Positions 27,216 to 36,361 of a stretch of DNA of 64,000 nucleotides are shown here, in pieces; positions within the stretch are counted from its first letter, which is position 1; every line of letters begins with the position of its first letter. Below the pieces are notes generated by a model. The model was given only the letters and a program-made list of their open reading frames with translations, was not told the origin of the DNA and did no database searches. The translations under genes and the position numbers were made by a program. Origin of the DNA: Actinopolyspora xinjiangensis (GTDB taxonomy: Bacteria; Actinomycetota; Actinomycetes; Mycobacteriales; Pseudonocardiaceae); the NCBI RefSeq assembly GCF_900104475.1, contig NZ_FNJR01000003.1, positions 288,917 through 352,916 of the forward strand, read 5' to 3'.

Positions 27216-28120
27216 CAGAAACCGCTCCGCAACGAGTCCGCCAGTTCGGTCGCGACGTGGCGCATGTTCTTCTCCCAGTCCCGCGCCAGCGGGTCCAGCG
27301 GCTCCACCGTGGCTCCGACCTGCTCGGCGATGGTGCGGGCATCGTCATCGGAGAACCGCGGCTGGACGAACACCGCCCGGATGTCACGGTTCTCGGCCCG
27401 CTCGATGATCTCGCGTAACCGCGCCGCACCGGGCTCCTTGCCGCCGGACTCGATCGGGAGCATCTTCAGGTCGTAGTCGTCGGCGAAGTAGTGCCACGCC
27501 GGGTGGAACGACATGAACGTCTTGCCCGCTACCGGTTCGAGCTCGCTGGTTATGTCCGCGTCGAGGGCGTCGACGCGTTCCTCGAACCGTCGCAGGTTCT
27601 CGCGGTAGTCGCGCTCGTGTTCGGGATCGATCCGGCTCAGTGCTGCCGCGATCGTCTCGGCCTGGGTCTTGACCCGGCGCGGGGACAACCAGATGTGCGG
27701 ATCCGGCTTGCCGCCCTCCAGGTGTCCACGGTCGACGTCCTGCCAGGTGCGCACCCATCGCATGTCGTCACCCCCGGCCGACCTGATCCGGTCGGCCACG
27801 GAACGTTCGAAGGGCACGTCGACGGCGAAGTAGACGTCCGTCCCGGACAGCGAGCGCAGTTCGGATGGCTTGGGTTCGTACAGGGCCGGCGAGGCTGCAG
27901 GCGGCAGCAGCACCGACGTGTTGACGTGCTCACCGCCGACTCGCTCCACGAAGTAGCGCTGCGGCGGAATGCTCACGAACGCCCGTAGCCGCTCCGATCC
28001 CCTGTCGGAGGCCCCGCTGCCGCCTCCCGCCGTGCCGCAGGCACCGGCCAGCACCCCCGACACCGCCAGCAGCAGCGCCAACGGCTTCCGAGCACGAGAT
28101 TTTCTCCATGCTGTGAACAA
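27215..28120 (-). CDS. znuA: Zinc ABC transporter substrate-binding lipoprotein
   Basis: 301 residues. The signal peptide ends in a lipobox (VLAGAC), so the protein is lipid-anchored outside the membrane. Metal-site segments include PHIWLSPRRV and SFHPAWHYFADDYDL. The usual first ligand region (xPHxYEP) reads SPALYEPKP, so that His is replaced by Ala. The family normally captures Zn(II) or Mn(II); the upstream Zur box favours zinc. The start is taken as TTG 28120, nine bases after GAGGAG. Confidence 0.9.
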   Translation of the reverse strand: MFTAWRKSRARKPLALLLAVSGVLAGACGTAGGGSGASDRGSERLRAFVSIPPQRYFVERVGGEHVNTSVLLPPAASPALYEPKPSELRSLSGTDVYFAVDVPFERSVADRIRSAGGDDMRWVRTWQDVDRGHLEGGKPDPHIWLSPRRVKTQAETIAAALSRIDPEHERDYRENLRRFEERVDALDADITSELEPVAGKTFMSFHPAWHYFADDYDLKMLPIESGGKEPGAARLREIIERAENRDIRAVFVQPRFSDDDARTIAEQVGATVEPLDPLARDWEKNMRHVATELADSLRSGF

Positions 28121-28196
28121 GCTTCGGTTCTCCTCGACCTGAGACTCGCTGGGTGATCAGCCGTGTCGGCATACCGCCGACACAGCGATATGAAAA

Positions 28197-28225
28197 TGAA
28201 AACCGTTATCGATAAGCTGTGTCAA
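28197..28225 (-). promoter_or_regulatory. Zur box with overlapping promoter before znuA
   Basis: On the minus strand 28211-28197 reads CGATAACGGTTTTCA, fitting the actinobacterial Zur pattern TGAxAAxxxTTxTCA at all fixed positions but the first. A consensus -35 TTGACA lies at 28225-28220 on the same strand, so bound Zur would cover the core promoter. Confidence 0.7.
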
Positions 28226-28365
28226 CCTCTTGTGGTCGACACGTGAATGGGGAAGATCATATGGCCAGGGGGTCACGAAACAGCTTGTGAAGTGCTATGC
28301 AGGACTCTGCTCGTTATCCGGGCGAAGGACGCGGACGCCCACGACGAACCCCGTCCGGAACCGGA

Positions 28366-29028
28366 TCACTCTCCCCCGTCTTCGGTGGCCCCTTCGCCAC
28401 GACGACTGGTCCGTCGCGGAGTGCTCGGCACGTAGAGGTTGAACCGCAGTCCCAGCATCCGGATGACGAAGCAAACCGCCGCGGCGACCAGTGCACTGGC
28501 CGGGCCGTAGATCCCCGCCCGCTCGGCCACCACGGTCACCGCCGCCCCCACCAGCGCGGGTACTACGTAGAAATCACTGCTCAGTACCGTCGGAACACGC
28601 CGAATCAAGACGTCGCGCATCGTTCCTCCCCCGACGGCCGTGATCACTCCGAGCAGCACGGCCTGCACACCGTTCAGTCCGAATTCCAGGGCTTTGCTGG
28701 CGCCCGTCACGCAGAACACGCTGAGCCCGACCGCGTCGAAAACCGTGATCAACGCGGTGAACCTTTCCAACGGCAGACTCAGAAAGAACGCGAGCAGCGC
28801 TCCGGCCGCGGCCACCCCGAGATAACCGAGCGCGTCGAAGGTCGCGGGCGGCAACGAGTCGATCAGGACGTCGCGCACGATGCCACCACCCAGCGCGGTA
28901 ATCACTCCCAGGGTCAGCACCCCGACGAGGTCCAACCGCACCGCCCGCACCGCGGTCAGCGCACCGTTGAGTCCGAACGCGAACGTCCCCGTAAGGTCGA
29001 GGGCCAGCAGCAGCGGCGTCTGGGTCAT
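28366..29028 (-). CDS. TRIC cation channel family (UPF0126) membrane protein
   Basis: 220 residues with six or seven hydrophobic helices and an internal duplication: LGVITALGGGIVRDVLID in the first half and LGVITAVGGGTMRDVLIR in the second. This GGG-x2-RD repeat is the hallmark of bacterial TRIC-type trimeric cation channels. The C-terminal 25 residues are charged. It is a single-gene unit transcribed away from the FUSC gene. Confidence 0.92.
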   Translation of the reverse strand: MTQTPLLLALDLTGTFAFGLNGALTAVRAVRLDLVGVLTLGVITALGGGIVRDVLIDSLPPATFDALGYLGVAAAGALLAFFLSLPLERFTALITVFDAVGLSVFCVTGASKALEFGLNGVQAVLLGVITAVGGGTMRDVLIRRVPTVLSSDFYVVPALVGAAVTVVAERAGIYGPASALVAAAVCFVIRMLGLRFNLYVPSTPRRTSRRGEGATEDGGE

Positions 29029-29342
29029 CGCCCCAGTGTGCCGGTGGCGGCGCGACGGGCTTCACCCTCGACCCCGACGATTCCCGAAACATGAGAAATG
29101 ATTCGCGCTTTCCGAGATTCCGGGAAAACCAGCTACCCGAAGGAAAAGCGCCGAAAATCACATCGAAACATCCGACACGCCTTTTTCACCGAATATTCAC
29201 CGAATATCCCGGAGTGACACACGACAAGGTGTGATGTGCGTGGTGAACGGGACTTCAGCGGGCCGAATCAGGTGATAATGGCGGGGAAGGACGCGAGAGG
29301 CCAGTACTCCGAGCGGCACACTCATGATCATCGGGAGGTGGA
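29029..29342. other. Divergent intergenic region
   Basis: This 314-base gap separates two divergent genes. It is AT-richer in the middle and contains a tandem 11-bp repeat, annotated separately. No gene is visible. Confidence 0.5.
29185..29206. repeat. Tandem 11-bp repeat
   Basis: Two perfect adjacent copies of TTCACCGAATA lie in the space between the TRIC and FUSC genes. They may be paired half-sites for a regulator. Confidence 0.6.
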
Positions 29343-31322
29343 GTGTCTTCCGTCGGCGCGGTTTCCCGACAACGACCGTGGTGGGGCGGACTGCCTTACC
29401 TGCTGCGAATTGTCGTACCGTCCTGGCTGCGCAGAATGCTGCGTCCCGCCCCGATACCGGTGGACTGGAGCCGAGTGGGGGTGGCCGCTCTGGGAATAGC
29501 CGGGCCGCAGGCGGTGGGCCTGGCGAGCGGGCGCGTCGCCGAGACGATCCTGCTCTCGCTCGGTGCGTTGTGCATCAGCTTCTCGGACCTGACCAGCTCC
29601 TATCGGTACCGGCTGCGCCGCGTGGGGCTGACCGTGGTGCTGGGCGGGTTCGGCTTCGGGGCGGGTGTCCTCGCTCCGGCCCCCTGGACGGCGGCGTGCG
29701 TGGTGGTCACGGTGTCGGTACTGTCCGTGCTGGCCAGCCGGATGGGGGATCTCTGGGCGGCCGCGGGTACCCAGATGCTCACCTTCTGCATCGTGGCCAC
29801 CGGCACTCCCGCCGAGACGATGGGGGCGGGTGCGCAGCTCCGGTGGTTCCTGGCCGGTGAGCTCATGGCGTTCGGCCTGATCGCCGCCACCTGGCCGTTC
29901 CGCAGGACCGCTCCCGCCCGCCAGGCCGTGGCCCGGGTCTTCGACACCACCGTGCGCATGCTCACCGCCGAGACCCCGCGAGCCCGCACCGACGCGCGGC
30001 AGGCCCTGACGAAAGCGTTGGACGAGGCCCACGACGTCCTGATCACCGTCACGGCGGGAGCCACCGCACGCAGCCGCGTCCACGACCGGCTGCACGTGGT
30101 GCTCTCCCAGACGACGCCGATGGTGGAGGCCTCGGTCGCGCTGGCCCACGCGGGAAGCAGACCTCCCGAACGCACGCTGACCACGATGCGCACCCTGGCA
30201 CGGTGCGTCCGCTCCGGCACTACCCCACCGCCCTCCCACCCCACGGCACACGAGACCTCCACGGCGGTGCGCGCTCTGGAACAGGCCCTGGCCGGACTGA
30301 CCGACTCACTGCGCACGGCGAAACTCACCGATCCCACCGAACTGGACAACAACCGGGACCGCCGCGCCAGGTTCCGGGCCTGGCGCGAGGGGCTGGCGGT
30401 CGGGCGAACCGGCTGGCTGCTGGCGTCGCGGATGGCACTGTGCCTGGCGGTGGCCGAGCTGGTCGGACTGGCGCTGCCGCTCGAACATCCGTACTGGGTG
30501 GCCCTCACGGTGGCACTGGTGCTGAAACCGAACTCGGGATCGGTCTTCGCGCGGGGCGTGCTGCGCGGTATCGGCAGCGTGCTCGGCGTGGTGGCCGCCA
30601 CCGCGCTGCTCACGTTCGTCCCGCACGGCTGGTGGCTGCTGCCGTTCATGGTGTTGCTGGCCGCGATGGTGCCCGACACGCTGAGCCGGCACTACGGGCT
30701 GTTCACCGGCGTGGTGACCTGCCTGGTGCTGCTGAAGATGACCCAGGTGGAACCGACACCGGCGCTGCCCGCCGTGCGGCTGGTCGACTCACTGATCGGG
30801 TGCGCCATTCTGCTGGTGGTCGGTGGGCTGCTGTCCCCACTGCACCGGCACACCCCACTGGCACCCCGGTTCGCCTCGGCGGTGGACACGGTTTCGGAGT
30901 ACGTCTCGCTGGCACTGGGCGGATTCGAGCGGGGACGCTCGGGGGCTCGCCGCCGCGGCTACCGCGAGCTGTCCGAACTGCGCGCCGCGCTGCGACAGCG
31001 CCTGGTGGAGCCGACCTCGGCGAACAACGCCGAGAAGTGGTGGACCTCGATCATCGTGCTGGAGCGGCTGCTCGACGGCGCCACGGAGCGTGCCATCCAC
31101 ATCGAGCGGGGTGACGAGGCGTTCAGCCTGCAGCATACCCAACGGATCGTGTCGAGCATGCGATCGACCGCTCGCCAGCTGCGGGAGGCGGCCAGCGCCG
31201 GTGCCGTGGCGCCCCCCGCCGACCTGCCCGATCGGCTGGCCGAACTGGGCGCCGAGATCAGCAAACGGCACCCGGAACCGCCCTCGCCCCGTCGGGAGGA
31301 GTTCGAGACCGCTGGACGCTGA
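29343..31322 (+). CDS. FUSC-family membrane protein, probable aromatic-acid/efflux exporter
   Basis: 659 residues with two membrane blocks of about five to six helices each (about residues 45-190 and 365-490) joined by soluble helical regions, the layout of FUSC/YccS/AaeB-like proteins. The second block has the FUSC segment EHPYWVALTVALVLKPNSGS. The GTG start follows a GGGAGG site. Substrate unknown; family members export aromatic acids or other amphiphiles. Confidence 0.85.
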   Translation: MSSVGAVSRQRPWWGGLPYLLRIVVPSWLRRMLRPAPIPVDWSRVGVAALGIAGPQAVGLASGRVAETILLSLGALCISFSDLTSSYRYRLRRVGLTVVLGGFGFGAGVLAPAPWTAACVVVTVSVLSVLASRMGDLWAAAGTQMLTFCIVATGTPAETMGAGAQLRWFLAGELMAFGLIAATWPFRRTAPARQAVARVFDTTVRMLTAETPRARTDARQALTKALDEAHDVLITVTAGATARSRVHDRLHVVLSQTTPMVEASVALAHAGSRPPERTLTTMRTLARCVRSGTTPPPSHPTAHETSTAVRALEQALAGLTDSLRTAKLTDPTELDNNRDRRARFRAWREGLAVGRTGWLLASRMALCLAVAELVGLALPLEHPYWVALTVALVLKPNSGSVFARGVLRGIGSVLGVVAATALLTFVPHGWWLLPFMVLLAAMVPDTLSRHYGLFTGVVTCLVLLKMTQVEPTPALPAVRLVDSLIGCAILLVVGGLLSPLHRHTPLAPRFASAVDTVSEYVSLALGGFERGRSGARRRGYRELSELRAALRQRLVEPTSANNAEKWWTSIIVLERLLDGATERAIHIERGDEAFSLQHTQRIVSSMRSTARQLREAASAGAVAPPADLPDRLAELGAEISKRHPEPPSPRREEFETAGR

Positions 31323-31440
31323 CACCGGGTCGAGCCCCGCCTCGCCTCTGCCATCCCCGTTCCGGTCTCGCCCGCCTCGCCTCCGGGAATGGCGGCCTGC
31401 CCCGGCGTGTCGGGAAATGTCCCATTCTCGACAACGGATG

Positions 31441-31470
31441 TTGACACGGGTCGAACCCGTAATCGATGAT
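31441..31470 (+). promoter_or_regulatory. Promoter with operator in the spacer
   Basis: TTGACA (31441-31446) and GATGAT (31465-31470) are 18 bases apart. An inverted repeat ACGGGT-CGA-ACCCGT (31446-31460) fills the spacer, an ideal place for a repressor to block polymerase. Confidence 0.55.
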
Positions 31471-31528
31471 CCCGCCGGATTGATCACGATCGTCCCGAAC
31501 AACACCCTCCAGGAAGCGGGAGATCAAC

Positions 31529-32788
31529 ATGAACTCGGGTGATTCGAACGATACCGCACGGAGAACGGACGGCGGGCTCGGCCGTCGGAACTTCCTGAGG
31601 CTGGGCACCGCCGGTGTGGCCGGACTCGCCGTGGCGGGAGCGACCGCGGGCACGGCGACCGCCTCGGCCCGCACCGCGACCACGCGGACCTCAGCCACCA
31701 CCGCTGCCGCGGTGACCACCATGCCCGACCCCGCTCCGGTGGATCTGAAGCAGGGCGGCGGCAAGACCTACCACGCCAGCCCGGGCGACACCCCGGAGTT
31801 CCACGTCAACGATTTCGACAGCTTCAAGAACGCGGTGGAAAACGCCGGTGACGGCGACATCATCCGCGTCGCCGACGACGCCGCGATCGACATGACCGGC
31901 GCGGAGAACACGCTCTCGATCGGCACCGGTGTCATCATCTCCGGCGGCCGTGGCAACAACGGCAGTCTCGGCGGGCTGATCTACACCACCAGGGACCGGA
32001 ACCCGGTGGCGGACAAGGCCCTACCAATGTTCAAGACCTACGGGGACCGGGTGCGGTTCACCGGACTGCGGATCCAGGGACCCCGGCTGGCGAACTACTG
32101 GGACCCGGAAGGCTACGACGGCAACCCCTACGACGACACGGCCTACGACAACTACCTCATCGGCGGTATCCACTTCCTCGGCGACAATTGCCGGGTGGAC
32201 AACTGTCAGCTGTACGGTTTCACCCACGCGGCCATCTCGGTCGGCGCCGGTAGCTACCCCGTCTCGGCCCGGATCGATCACTCCAGCATCCACAACAACC
32301 CCATGGAACACTTCGGCTACGGGGTGAACCTCTACAACGGCGAGTCCGTGATCGAGTGGAACTACTTCGACTACAACCGGCACTCGATCGCCGGTTACGG
32401 CTACGCCACGAACGGATACACGGCCCGCTACAACCTGGTCGGTGAGCACCCGATCAGCCACGCCTTCGACATGCACGGGCGCGCCCAGAACGACGGCAGC
32501 GACACCGAGGTCGCGGGTGGCACCATCAACATCCACCACAACACCTTCCGGTTCACCACCGACGTCTTCCCCGAGAGCCGTGCGCAGGAAGCCATCGCGA
32601 TCCGCGGGGTGCCGGAGAACCGCTGCGACATCGACAACAACTGGTTCTACCACGATTCGAAGCCCGTCGAGGTCAACAAGCAGGGCAACGCCTACCGACA
32701 GGAGAACGAGCGGTGGATGCACATGTGGGCCTCGGGTAACCACTTCGGCCGGAGCGAGCCCGCCGCCGACATCGGCCATCCCCGCTGA
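31529..32788 (+). CDS. Tat-exported right-handed parallel beta-helix protein, pectate-lyase-like
   Basis: 419 residues. The N-terminus has a Tat signal (GRRNFLRLGTAGVAGLAV) and a Thr/Ala-rich linker. The body consists of beta-helix turns such as FTGLRIQGPRLANYWDPEG, VDNCQLYGFTHAAISVGAG and ARIDHSSIHNNPMEHFGYG. A pectate lyase or related polysaccharide lyase is the best guess, consistent with the pectin island at the left, but I cannot fix the family. The promoter carries its own operator. Confidence 0.72.
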   Translation: MNSGDSNDTARRTDGGLGRRNFLRLGTAGVAGLAVAGATAGTATASARTATTRTSATTAAAVTTMPDPAPVDLKQGGGKTYHASPGDTPEFHVNDFDSFKNAVENAGDGDIIRVADDAAIDMTGAENTLSIGTGVIISGGRGNNGSLGGLIYTTRDRNPVADKALPMFKTYGDRVRFTGLRIQGPRLANYWDPEGYDGNPYDDTAYDNYLIGGIHFLGDNCRVDNCQLYGFTHAAISVGAGSYPVSARIDHSSIHNNPMEHFGYGVNLYNGESVIEWNYFDYNRHSIAGYGYATNGYTARYNLVGEHPISHAFDMHGRAQNDGSDTEVAGGTINIHHNTFRFTTDVFPESRAQEAIAIRGVPENRCDIDNNWFYHDSKPVEVNKQGNAYRQENERWMHMWASGNHFGRSEPAADIGHPR

Positions 32789-32825
32789 TCCACCGAGACA
32801 GCCGACCGGCCTGACCGTTCCATGA

Positions 32826-32872
32826 CGAGCCCCACGCGGCACTTCCCGACACTCGGTGCCACGTGGGGCTCG
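32826..32872 (+). terminator. Long perfect-stem terminator
   Basis: An 11-bp perfect outer stem (CGAGCCCCACG / CGTGGGGCTCG) continues through one mismatch into a 5-bp stem (GGCAC / GTGCC). It begins 38 bases after the beta-helix stop. Confidence 0.85.
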
Positions 32873-33006
32873 AAAGCCGCGCTGAGCGCGGCGACACCCC
32901 AACCTCTCGAAGAGCATGACAGCGGCACCCGGGCATCGCTGCCGGCTCCACTGTAGCTGACGGCACGTGACCCCACAGCGGAGAAATCGTTCAGTAGGAT
33001 TCCCCC

Positions 33007-33732
33007 GTGACCGACGAATCCACTCCCGAACCTTCCCGGAACCAGTCCGCCGAGCCCACCGTGGTGGCCGAACCACCGTGGACGTACCCGGCGGCCGGAG
33101 TCGCGTTCACCGTGTTCGGCGCGGGACTGGGATGGGGTGTGCGGCTGCTCGCCGACTGGCTGGTGGGGTTGCCGTGGGCACCGATGCGGGGACCGGCCGA
33201 ACTGGTCGACTCGCTGCCCGAGCCCTGGGTGACCCTCGGTCTCGTCGTGCTCGGAGCCCTGGCCGGAATCGCCCTCGCGGTGTACGCCTATCACGACAGT
33301 CTCACGGTGACCGTAGCCGCTGACCGTGTGGCGCTGAATCGACGGGGTACGAGCCGCGAATGGCCCGCCGAGCGGGTGGACATCGCCTGCCGGGACGGCA
33401 AGCAACTCGTGCTGCTGGACGACGACGCGGTCGAACTGGCACGGGAGAAGTACGACTTCAGAACCGAGGATCTGGCGGCCGCCTTCCGCGCCCACGGATA
33501 CCGGTGGACCGACGAGGACCCCTACCGCGAGGAATTCCGCCGCTGGGTACCGGATGCCCCGGGGCTCCCCGAAGGAGCGGACGCGCTGCTCAAGGCGCGT
33601 GCGAAAGCACTGCGCCACAACAACGACTCCGGTGGCGAAGCGCGAGAACTGCGCGACGAGCTCGCCCGGTTGGGCGTGGTGGTGCGGGACACGGATCGGA
33701 AACAGTACTGGCGGCTGTCCCGTGACCGGTGA
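33007..33732 (+). CDS. YqeB-like membrane protein of unknown function
   Basis: 241 residues. Two membrane helices (about 30-52 and 75-98) are followed by a PH-like beta region (VTVAADRVALNRRGTSREWP, DIACRDGKQLVLLDDDAVEL) and a helical C-terminal segment rich in charged residues. This matches the actinobacterial YqeB-family proteins, whose role is unknown. GTG start at 33007. Confidence 0.7.
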   Translation: MTDESTPEPSRNQSAEPTVVAEPPWTYPAAGVAFTVFGAGLGWGVRLLADWLVGLPWAPMRGPAELVDSLPEPWVTLGLVVLGALAGIALAVYAYHDSLTVTVAADRVALNRRGTSREWPAERVDIACRDGKQLVLLDDDAVELAREKYDFRTEDLAAAFRAHGYRWTDEDPYREEFRRWVPDAPGLPEGADALLKARAKALRHNNDSGGEARELRDELARLGVVVRDTDRKQYWRLSRDR

Positions 33733-33827
33733 CTCCGGTTCGCACCACCGGGAGACCACCACTCGCCGAAGCACCGGAGCCGAGCGGGCTCACGGCACCG
33801 AAAGACCGGAGCCACATGGGAACCGCG

Positions 33828-34055
33828 TCACCCCGCCCGCGAGCGGTTCGGGTCATCCCGCTGCCCCGAAGTGTCGAGGTGGTGCAACTGCTGGTCGTAG
33901 TCCCGCAGCAGGGACCGGAGCTCCTGTCGCGCCGACTCGGGCACCTCGGCGGGCCTCGTTTTCGCGACATAGCGCACCGCCGTCATCAGGGTGGCCAGTT
34001 CGTGCGCGTGCAACACCATCCGCAGCACTGTCGGACGGATCCGTTCCAGACGCAC
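33828..34055 (-). CDS. 75-residue helical protein downstream of the split AhpD-like gene
   Basis: The GTG start lies four bases after the stop of the AhpD-like gene and the frame is helical throughout (HAHELATLMTAVRYVAKTRP, RQELRSLLRDYDQQLHHLDT). It looks like the second gene of an operon whose first gene is now broken, so it may have lost its promoter. No family recognised. Confidence 0.55.
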   Translation of the reverse strand: MRLERIRPTVLRMVLHAHELATLMTAVRYVAKTRPAEVPESARQELRSLLRDYDQQLHHLDTSGQRDDPNRSRAG

Positions 34056-34059
34056 GAGT

Positions 34060-34256
34060 TCAGCCCCGGGATCCGAGATACTCGCCGATGCGGGCGAGTT
34101 CGTCGGCGAAGCCGTCGTAGTCCTGCCGAATGCCGTTCAGATAGGCACTCCATCCCAGGCTGCTCTTGGCGTAGTGCACCGCCTCCTGGATCTCCTCGTC
34201 GGTGGCGCCGAACAGTTTCGCCGCCTCGGTGTGAAACAGGGTGCAATAGGCACACT
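34060..34256 (-). pseudogene. C-terminal half of an AhpD-like carboxymuconolactone decarboxylase family gene
   Basis: Reading leftward, the frame begins at the duplicated target site with CAYCTLFHTEAAKLFGATDE and ends GIRQDYDGFADELARIGEYL before a TGA. This is the part of an alkylhydroperoxidase-like protein that follows the first CxxC cysteine. The matching N-terminal half is at 37923-38134. The reconstructed protein would be about 135 residues with the motif ETKCAYCTLFH. Confidence 0.88.
34247..34256. repeat. Direct repeat flanking the insertion, left copy
   Basis: TAGGCACACT here is repeated exactly at 37923-37932. It is the probable target-site duplication or recombination core. Confidence 0.85.
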
Positions 34257-34289
34257 AGTTCAGACACAAGTACTATGACCAGGGCGTCC

Positions 34290-35298
34290 TCAGGTGGTGG
34301 GTGCGTCAGTAGGGTTGAGCAGGAGTTCGTTGAAGACCTGATTGGGTTTGCGCCATCCGAGAGTCTCGCGTGGCCGATCATTGAGTTCGTCGGCGACCGC
34401 GTCGAGTTCGGGTTGGCTGTAATCGGATAGGTCGGTTCCTTTTGGGAAGTACTCACGCAGCAGTCGGTTGGTGTTCTCGTTGGTGCCGCGTTGCCACGGC
34501 GAACGGGGGTCGCAGAAATACGCGGGCATGTTCGACCGCATCGTGAAGTCCGCATGGCGGGGCATTTCCTTAGCCTGGTCCCAGGTGATGCTGTTCCGTA
34601 GGAATGAGGGAAGTTTTTCCATCTTCTTGGTCAGCAGGTAGGCGACCCGTTCTGCGCGTCGGTCGTAGGGAATGCGGACGGAGCATCGTATAGCGTGTGT
34701 GGCGTTCCACCGGTGTGGCGATCTGGGATTGATTCGTTTTCCCCGGGATCAGGTCACCTTCCCAGAAGCCGGGTACGGCCCGGTCGTCGGCTTCTTTGGG
34801 GCGGTCGCTGATCATGGTCATACCGGGGATCTTGCCGCGTGTTTCCGCTGTCCGCGACGGGCTCACGCGGCGTGCGCGCCCGCTGCGCGGCGCCAGCTTC
34901 AGATCGGTCCGCAGCTGTCCTCGTGCTTGCAGGAACAAGGCCCGGTAGATCGTTTCGTGTGAGACGCGCATCGAGGAATCGTATGGATGCTGCGTGGGAA
35001 GGTAACGGCTGATCTGTTCCGGCGATCATTTCTTGTCGAATCCCTCGTTGACCGCCAGAGACAACTCGGGTCGTGTTTCCAGTTTTCGCGCTTTGGGGTG
35101 TTCCACCTGCTCCTCGGCACGATGTTGCGCTGTCACCGCGCTATAGTTGGCGTTGCCGCCATTGCGGGCTGTTTCCCGTGAGATGACCGACGGATGTCGT
35201 CCGAGTTCGGCTGCGATGCACCGATGCGACATGTCACGCGCGATTCCACGAGAAATGGTTTCCCGCTCTTCGGATAGAATTGGCTTGCCACGCGCCAC
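34290..35298 (-). pseudogene. IS30-family transposase, frameshifted
   Basis: Three pieces on the minus strand make one transposase. The N-terminus (ARGKPILSEERETISRGIAR, then AAELGRHPSVISRETARNG) is the IS30 helix-turn-helix and ends early near 35026. The middle (RVSHETIYRALFLQARGQLR, VPGFWEGDLIPG) is in another frame. The C-terminus (CDPRSPWQRGTNENTNRLLREY, in shorter form SPWQRGTNENTNRLL) with the end of the DDE domain is in a third frame from about 34680. At least two frameshifts make it inactive. Confidence 0.9.
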
Positions 35299-35356
35299 TC
35301 AGGTCACCTTTCATGATAGGTCACTTGATTATCCCACGTGACGCACTGACCACTGG
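34291..35356 (-). mobile_element. Degenerate IS30-family insertion sequence
   Basis: The ends at 34291-34314 and 35356-35333 (minus strand) are imperfect inverted repeats, 17 of 24 bases matching, sharing GTGCGTCA. The 1066-bp span is normal for IS30. The single transposase gene inside is broken. It is nested in the larger insertion near its left end. Confidence 0.75.
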
Positions 35357-35385
35357 AGCTGGCCTGAAAAAGGCGCTAACACTCG

Positions 35386-35637
35386 TTGGGGAAATCTGAA
35401 AGGTGTGCGACGAGTGGAGCCAAACCAAAGAAACGAAAGAAACCAGAAACCAACTATTACGAGCGAGCGATCCGAGCTCGCGAGCAAATCAACGAATTGA
35501 AGTATCGTGCCTACGAGATTGAACCCGAACCGATCCACTTTGGATCACCATTGAACGTCCAAGGGTGGAACATCGGGCTGACAAACGACTATCGCCTGTA
35601 TTGGGTGTACCCGGATAGCACGATCGTTTTATGCTAG
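35386..35637 (+). CDS. Small basic protein of unknown function
   Basis: 83 residues from a TTG start; an in-frame TAA lies three codons upstream, so no longer version exists. The N-terminus is Lys/Arg-rich (KPKKRKKPETNYYERAIRAR) and the C-terminus is hydrophobic and aromatic (TNDYRLYWVYPDSTIV). A perfect terminator begins seven bases after the stop, which supports a real gene. No family recognised. Confidence 0.5.
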   Translation: MGKSERCATSGAKPKKRKKPETNYYERAIRAREQINELKYRAYEIEPEPIHFGSPLNVQGWNIGLTNDYRLYWVYPDSTIVLC

Positions 35638-35643
35638 AAGTAA

Positions 35644-35663
35644 CCCCCGGTCGAAACCGGGGG
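35644..35663 (+). terminator. Perfect hairpin terminator
   Basis: An 8-bp stem (CCCCCGGT / ACCGGGGG) with a CGAA tetraloop is followed by a moderately T-rich run. Confidence 0.85.
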
Positions 35664-35676
35664 ATGATTTCTCGTT

Positions 35677-35865
35677 CTATTCTTGAAGGATCTCTCTGTT
35701 CTCCAGGCGAGTGCACTCTTCGCACGCACTCAACGGGTAACTGCTTGAAGATTCCATCTTCATACCGCACCGAGTGGTGCGGAAATGCTCGGACTTGCAG
35801 TGCACCGTGCCCGCTAGATCCGTCCACGTGCCGTGGTGAACACGTCTAGAGTCGTTTGAGTCCAT
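35677..35865 (-). CDS. Small cysteine-motif protein, possible zinc binder
   Basis: 62 residues from ATG 35865 (a longer start at 35907 is possible). It contains TTRCGMKMESSSSYPLSACE followed by ECTRLEN, that is a Cys-Gly, a spacer and a CxxC near the C-terminus. The same layout occurs in the next leftward gene at 35986-36234, so they look like diverged paralogues. The ribosome site is weak. Confidence 0.4.
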   Translation of the reverse strand: MDSNDSRRVHHGTWTDLAGTVHCKSEHFRTTRCGMKMESSSSYPLSACEECTRLENREILQE

Positions 35866-35985
35866 CGAGCACCCGTTCAAGAACCGAGTACGATACCGAG
35901 GGAACAACCCTCGGAGATTCGTACAGGTCTCCAGAGAAGGCAGGGACGTACCCGGTCACACGGTTCGACTTGTGGCGCCTGCCTG

Positions 35986-36234
35986 TCACTGTTCCCCCTC
36001 GGTGCTCCCGGCGCCCGACTGCTCAGAGATCAGGAGCTCCATGCAGTCCGAACAGGTAGGGGACTGAAACCAGTCCAGCTCGCTGGGGTTCGCCATCGCG
36101 CACTGGACACCGCACACCGAAGTGTCGGCCGACCGGCCGTCCCAGTGCTTGCCCCGGAAGGCATGGCGAGTCCAGGCGAACCCGGTCCGATCCGGGACCG
36201 GTAGCCAGTAGTGCTGTCGTTCGGTGGTTTCCAT
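35986..36234 (-). CDS. Small cysteine-motif protein paired with an XRE regulator
   Basis: 82 residues. ATG 36234 has a good GAGGGAGGG ribosome site. The protein has an N-terminal WLPVPDRTGFAWTRHAFRG segment and the Cys pattern SVCGVQCAMANP ... TCSDCMELL. Small proteins of this kind with a His near the start and a terminal CxxC often sit beside XRE regulators in actinomycetes. It is divergent from the XRE gene here. A structural zinc site is likely; the function is unknown. Confidence 0.6.
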   Translation of the reverse strand: METTERQHYWLPVPDRTGFAWTRHAFRGKHWDGRSADTSVCGVQCAMANPSELDWFQSPTCSDCMELLISEQSGAGSTEGEQ

Positions 36235-36361
36235 TGGTGTCCCTCCCTCATTGCCCCGAATAGGCGGGCACTCCACCGAGTTCGGGGGGTTACCCGGCGA
36301 AGTGCCCTACCGCTATCGTCGCCAGTACTGATCACTAGGTGAAGCGGTTAGGTGTCTGCAC

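Noticed and set aside
25597-27429. 610-residue frame suggesting a permease fusion
   Set aside because: The first 330 codons run through znuC out of frame and are low-complexity Arg-rich; the real permease starts at GTG 26433.
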